The position numbers and the translations under genes were made by a program. DNA of 64,000 nucleotides, taken from contig JAEWCZ010000010.1 of assembly GCA_023390335.1 (NCBI GenBank), positions 1 to 64,000 on the forward strand. Reading direction: 5' to 3'. Positions 61,558-64,000 of the stretch are shown one piece after another. The notes under the pieces are model-generated. The model had not been told where the DNA came from. It did no database searches and saw only the letters and a list, made by a program, of their open reading frames with translations. How positions within the stretch are numbered: position 1 is the stretch's first letter; each line of letters starts with the position of its first letter. The DNA is from Bacillota bacterium. Lineage in GTDB: Bacteria; Bacillota; Clostridia; Acetivibrionales; DSM-1351.

Positions 61558-64000
61558 TTATTGTTTGGTCATTTTACTATTACTATTCATACCCGTTCTT
61601 ATAGCTTTATAAATTTGAATGACTACCAATGGAACCAATGCCAAAAGTACAATTACTCCCAGATTTTCCAGTACATCCGGATTTATTGTGAAGAGGCTCT
61701 GAAGTAAAGGAACCCATAGTACAAGTGAAAGCAGTAAAATTCCTATAAGCAAAGCACCCCAGAGAAATTTGTTTGAAAAAATTCCAACTTTATAAATGGG
61801 GTACTTAGAGCGGCAGTTAAAGCCATGAATCATTCTTGATAAGGCCAAAACAGCGAAAGCCATGGTACTTGCAAGTGTGGCATCACCTTTGCTTAACCCA
61901 TAGTAAAACGCTGTAAGTGTACTGGCCGCGATAATCCCGCCTTCGAAAAGCACATGAAACAAAAAACTTCTGTTTAACAATGGTTCGTTAATATCACGAG
62001 GCTTGGAATTCAGCACATCTTTTCTGTAAGGCTCCAACCCAAGAGCTATAGCGGGCATGGAATCCGTAAGAAGGTTTATAAACAATAAATGCATTGCTGT
62101 AAACGGTAACGGAAGTGACAGAATAGAAGTGTACAGAACAGCAAGTATTCCAGCTGTGTTTCCTGAAAGTAAGAACTTTATGGAATTTTTAATATTTGTA
62201 TAAATACTTCGACCGTTTGACACCGCCTTAACAATTGTAGCGAAATTGTCGTCTACAAGAATCATAGATGCGGCATCCTTTGCTACCTCTGTACCTACTT
62301 TACCCATAGCTACGCCTATGTCAGCCTGTTTTAGAGCAGGAGCATCATTTACTCCGTCTCCGGTCATTGCAACAACGTTTCCCTTGTCCTGCCAAGCTTT
62401 AACTATTCTTATTTTATGCTCGGGAGATACACGGGCATACACTGATATATCTTCAACATTATTTCTTAGTTCTTCATCTGACATTTTTTCAACTTCAGTA
62501 CCTTCCACAGCTCTTCCGTTTTCTGCCATAATACCTATTTGTCTGGCTATTGCGGAGGCTGTGATTTTGTGGTCGCCTGTTATCATTACAGGCTTAATTC
62601 CTGCTTTGATACAATCTGCAACCGCAAGTTTTGATTCTTCACGAGGAGGATCAATCATCGCAATCAATCCTACAAAAGTAAGAGATTTTTCGTCTTCAAC
62701 AGAGATATTTGTCTGAGTATCAAACTTTTTATGGGCAAATGCAAGAACTCTTAAGCCTTCTTTGGAAAAATCACGAGTTACCTGTTCAATTGATTCAATA
62801 TCACTCTGAGTTGCGGGCCTATCTCCGCTTTCTTCAGCAATATTGCTTACTCTGCTTAGGATAATATCGGGAGCACCTTTTGTAAACATCAAATACTGTC
62901 CTTCGATATTATGAAAGGTACTCATGAGCTTTCTGTCCGAATCAAAAGGGACTTCCGAAAGTCTGGGGTATTCCTTGCGAAGGTCTTCTTCTTCATAATT
63001 ATAATTGTTTGCAAGTTTTATAAAAGCCAGTTCAGTAGGGTCGCCAACGCCTTTATCTCCAGTTATTGTAGCATCGCTTGCCAAAGCACTCATTTTTACA
63101 ATAATTCTCTGAAGAGTATCTTCCATGGAAAGCCCGGTGGCATCGTATGCCTTAGATCCTACATATACTTTTTCAGCTACCATTTTGTTCTGAGTTAATG
63201 TACCTGTTTTGTCGGAGCATATTACAGAAACACTTCCAAGACTTTCTACCGAGTGAAGCTTTCTTATAATAGCATTCTCTTTGGCCATTTTCTGAGTACC
63301 TATTGCAAGTACAATGGTAACAATGGAACTTAGTGCCTCTGGTATTGCAGCAACAGCCAGTGCTATTGCAAACATAAATGATTCAATAAGTGAGTATCCT
63401 CTAAAAACATTTGTAGCAAATATTATTCCGCAAAGTATAAGAATGGCAACAGCAAGCTTCTTACCAAATTTATCAAGGCTGACTTGGAGAGGAGTTGCCT
63501 TACTTTGTGCAGATTCCATTAAATGTGCGATTTTGCCAAGCTCTGTTGACATTCCGATATCAGTAACGGCAACAACAGCCCTACCGTAAGTAATAAGGCT
63601 TCCTGTGAACACCATGTTTTTTCTGTCACCAATAGCAATATCGTTGTCTTTGATTACATCTATTTCTTTAAGTACACTTTCGGATTCTCCGGTAAGAGAG
63701 CTTTCATTGACCTGTAGACTATAGTTCTCTAGTATCCTTCCGTCAGCACTTACAAAATCTCCTGCTTCAAGCAAAAGAATGTCACCCACTAAAACCTCTC
63801 GGGACGGTATTTCAATTTTTTCATTATTCCTTATGACCTTAGCTATAGGAGAGGAAAGTGTTTTTAAGCTATCAAGGGACTTCTCGGCCTTAAAATGCTG
63901 TACAGTGCCTAAAATGGAGTTAAGTATTGTTACTGCAAAGATTACTATTGCACTTTTATAATCTTTTAGAAACAAAGATATAATACCAGCAATCAGAAGG
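61558..64000 (-). CDS. calcium-type P-ATPase (P2A), N-terminus outside window
   Basis: About 813 visible residues; the frame runs past the window end, so the N-terminus (about 60-80 residues including the first helix) is missing. Motifs: TGES actuator loop (VNESSLTGESES), AIPEALSSIVTIVL with the PEGL-like helix 4, CSDKTGTLTQNKM (phospho-Asp), KGAP, MITGDHKITASAIAR, MTGDGVNDAPALKQADIGVA, and C-terminal helices with NLLTDSMPAIALGLEP. It pumps Ca2+ (or Mn2+) out of the cytoplasm with ATP. Bacterial PMR1-type members look alike; exact ion is inferred. Confidence 0.9.
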   Translation of the reverse strand, partial: LLIAGIISLFLKDYKSAIVIFAVTILNSILGTVQHFKAEKSLDSLKTLSSPIAKVIRNNEKIEIPSREVLVGDILLLEAGDFVSADGRILENYSLQVNESSLTGESESVLKEIDVIKDNDIAIGDRKNMVFTGSLITYGRAVVAVTDIGMSTELGKIAHLMESAQSKATPLQVSLDKFGKKLAVAILILCGIIFATNVFRGYSLIESFMFAIALAVAAIPEALSSIVTIVLAIGTQKMAKENAIIRKLHSVESLGSVSVICSDKTGTLTQNKMVAEKVYVGSKAYDATGLSMEDTLQRIIVKMSALASDATITGDKGVGDPTELAFIKLANNYNYEEEDLRKEYPRLSEVPFDSDRKLMSTFHNIEGQYLMFTKGAPDIILSRVSNIAEESGDRPATQSDIESIEQVTRDFSKEGLRVLAFAHKKFDTQTNISVEDEKSLTFVGLIAMIDPPREESKLAVADCIKAGIKPVMITGDHKITASAIARQIGIMAENGRAVEGTEVEKMSDEELRNNVEDISVYARVSPEHKIRIVKAWQDKGNVVAMTGDGVNDAPALKQADIGVAMGKVGTEVAKDAASMILVDDNFATIVKAVSNGRSIYTNIKNSIKFLLSGNTAGILAVLYTSILSLPLPFTAMHLLFINLLTDSMPAIALGLEPYRKDVLNSKPRDINEPLLNRSFLFHVLFEGGIIAASTLTAFYYGLSKGDATLASTMAFAVLALSRMIHGFNCRSKYPIYKVGIFSNKFLWGALLIGILLLSLVLWVPLLQSLFTINPDVLENLGVIVLLALVPLVVIQIYKAIRTGMNSNSKMTKQ

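Noticed and set aside
1..64000. tRNA or rRNA genes and att sites for the island
   Set aside because: No tRNA-like cloverleaf or rRNA sequence was noticed and no flanking direct repeats could be defined, although this was judged by eye only.

Overview
The window is low-GC, Gram-positive DNA and most resembles a mesophilic, anaerobic, spore-forming clostridium, probably of the Ruminiclostridium / Clostridium cellulolyticum group. The support is a SpoVB-type flippase, a trimeric [FeFe] hydrogenase operon, SLH-anchored surface protein, strong AGGAGG-type ribosome binding sites and AT-rich intergenic DNA. The species assignment is inference.

Positions 1-12150 are an accessory island of RHS/YD-repeat polymorphic toxins. 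An RHS protein whose 3' end is intact (3-1544, nuclease-like tip) is followed by its presumed immunity gene. After it lies a row of displaced, mostly broken toxin tips, each still followed by an open immunity-type gene. They are an M15-peptidase-like tip plus lipoprotein, two cysteine-hydrolase-like tips plus membrane-anchored proteins, an RHS-LysM-toxin fragment plus soluble protein, and an H-rich tip relic plus soluble protein. Remnants of IS66, IS256 and IS110 elements and a recurring terminator hairpin punctuate the row.

Positions 12150-17900 hold an NSS transporter with its tiny partner subunit, an alpha/beta hydrolase, an unrecognised protein, a hemerythrin, a nitroreductase and three very short tail-collar-domain proteins. 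Positions 18049-27281 encode surface or extracellular proteins: a discoidin/cadherin-like beta-sandwich protein, a 1678-residue Calx-beta/SLH protein containing an eight-G tract, and a secreted M4 metalloprotease with recently duplicated C-terminal modules.

Positions 27487-47693 are mainly housekeeping: DEAD-box helicase, HAD phosphatases, L-lactate dehydrogenase, a diguanylate cyclase, bacteriohemerythrin, an NADH oxidase-like flavoprotein, a drug efflux protein, SpoVB, an FHA - FtsW/RodA - PBP cluster, a split methionine-synthesis pair, acyl-CoA synthetase and inositol monophosphatase.

Positions 47870-51277 form a RiPP locus: structured leader, Cys-rich 59-residue precursor, hairpin, radical SAM/SPASM maturase, a putative P-loop partner, and an acyl-carrier-like protein that lacks the carrier serine. 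A secreted adenosine deaminase, a two-component system and a membrane MutS-like ATPase follow. A 278-bp palindromic MITE-like element separates these from a zinc-ribbon gene. The window ends with a hydrogenase operon of NuoE-like, NuoF-like and HydA subunits, and a calcium-type P-ATPase cut by the window edge.
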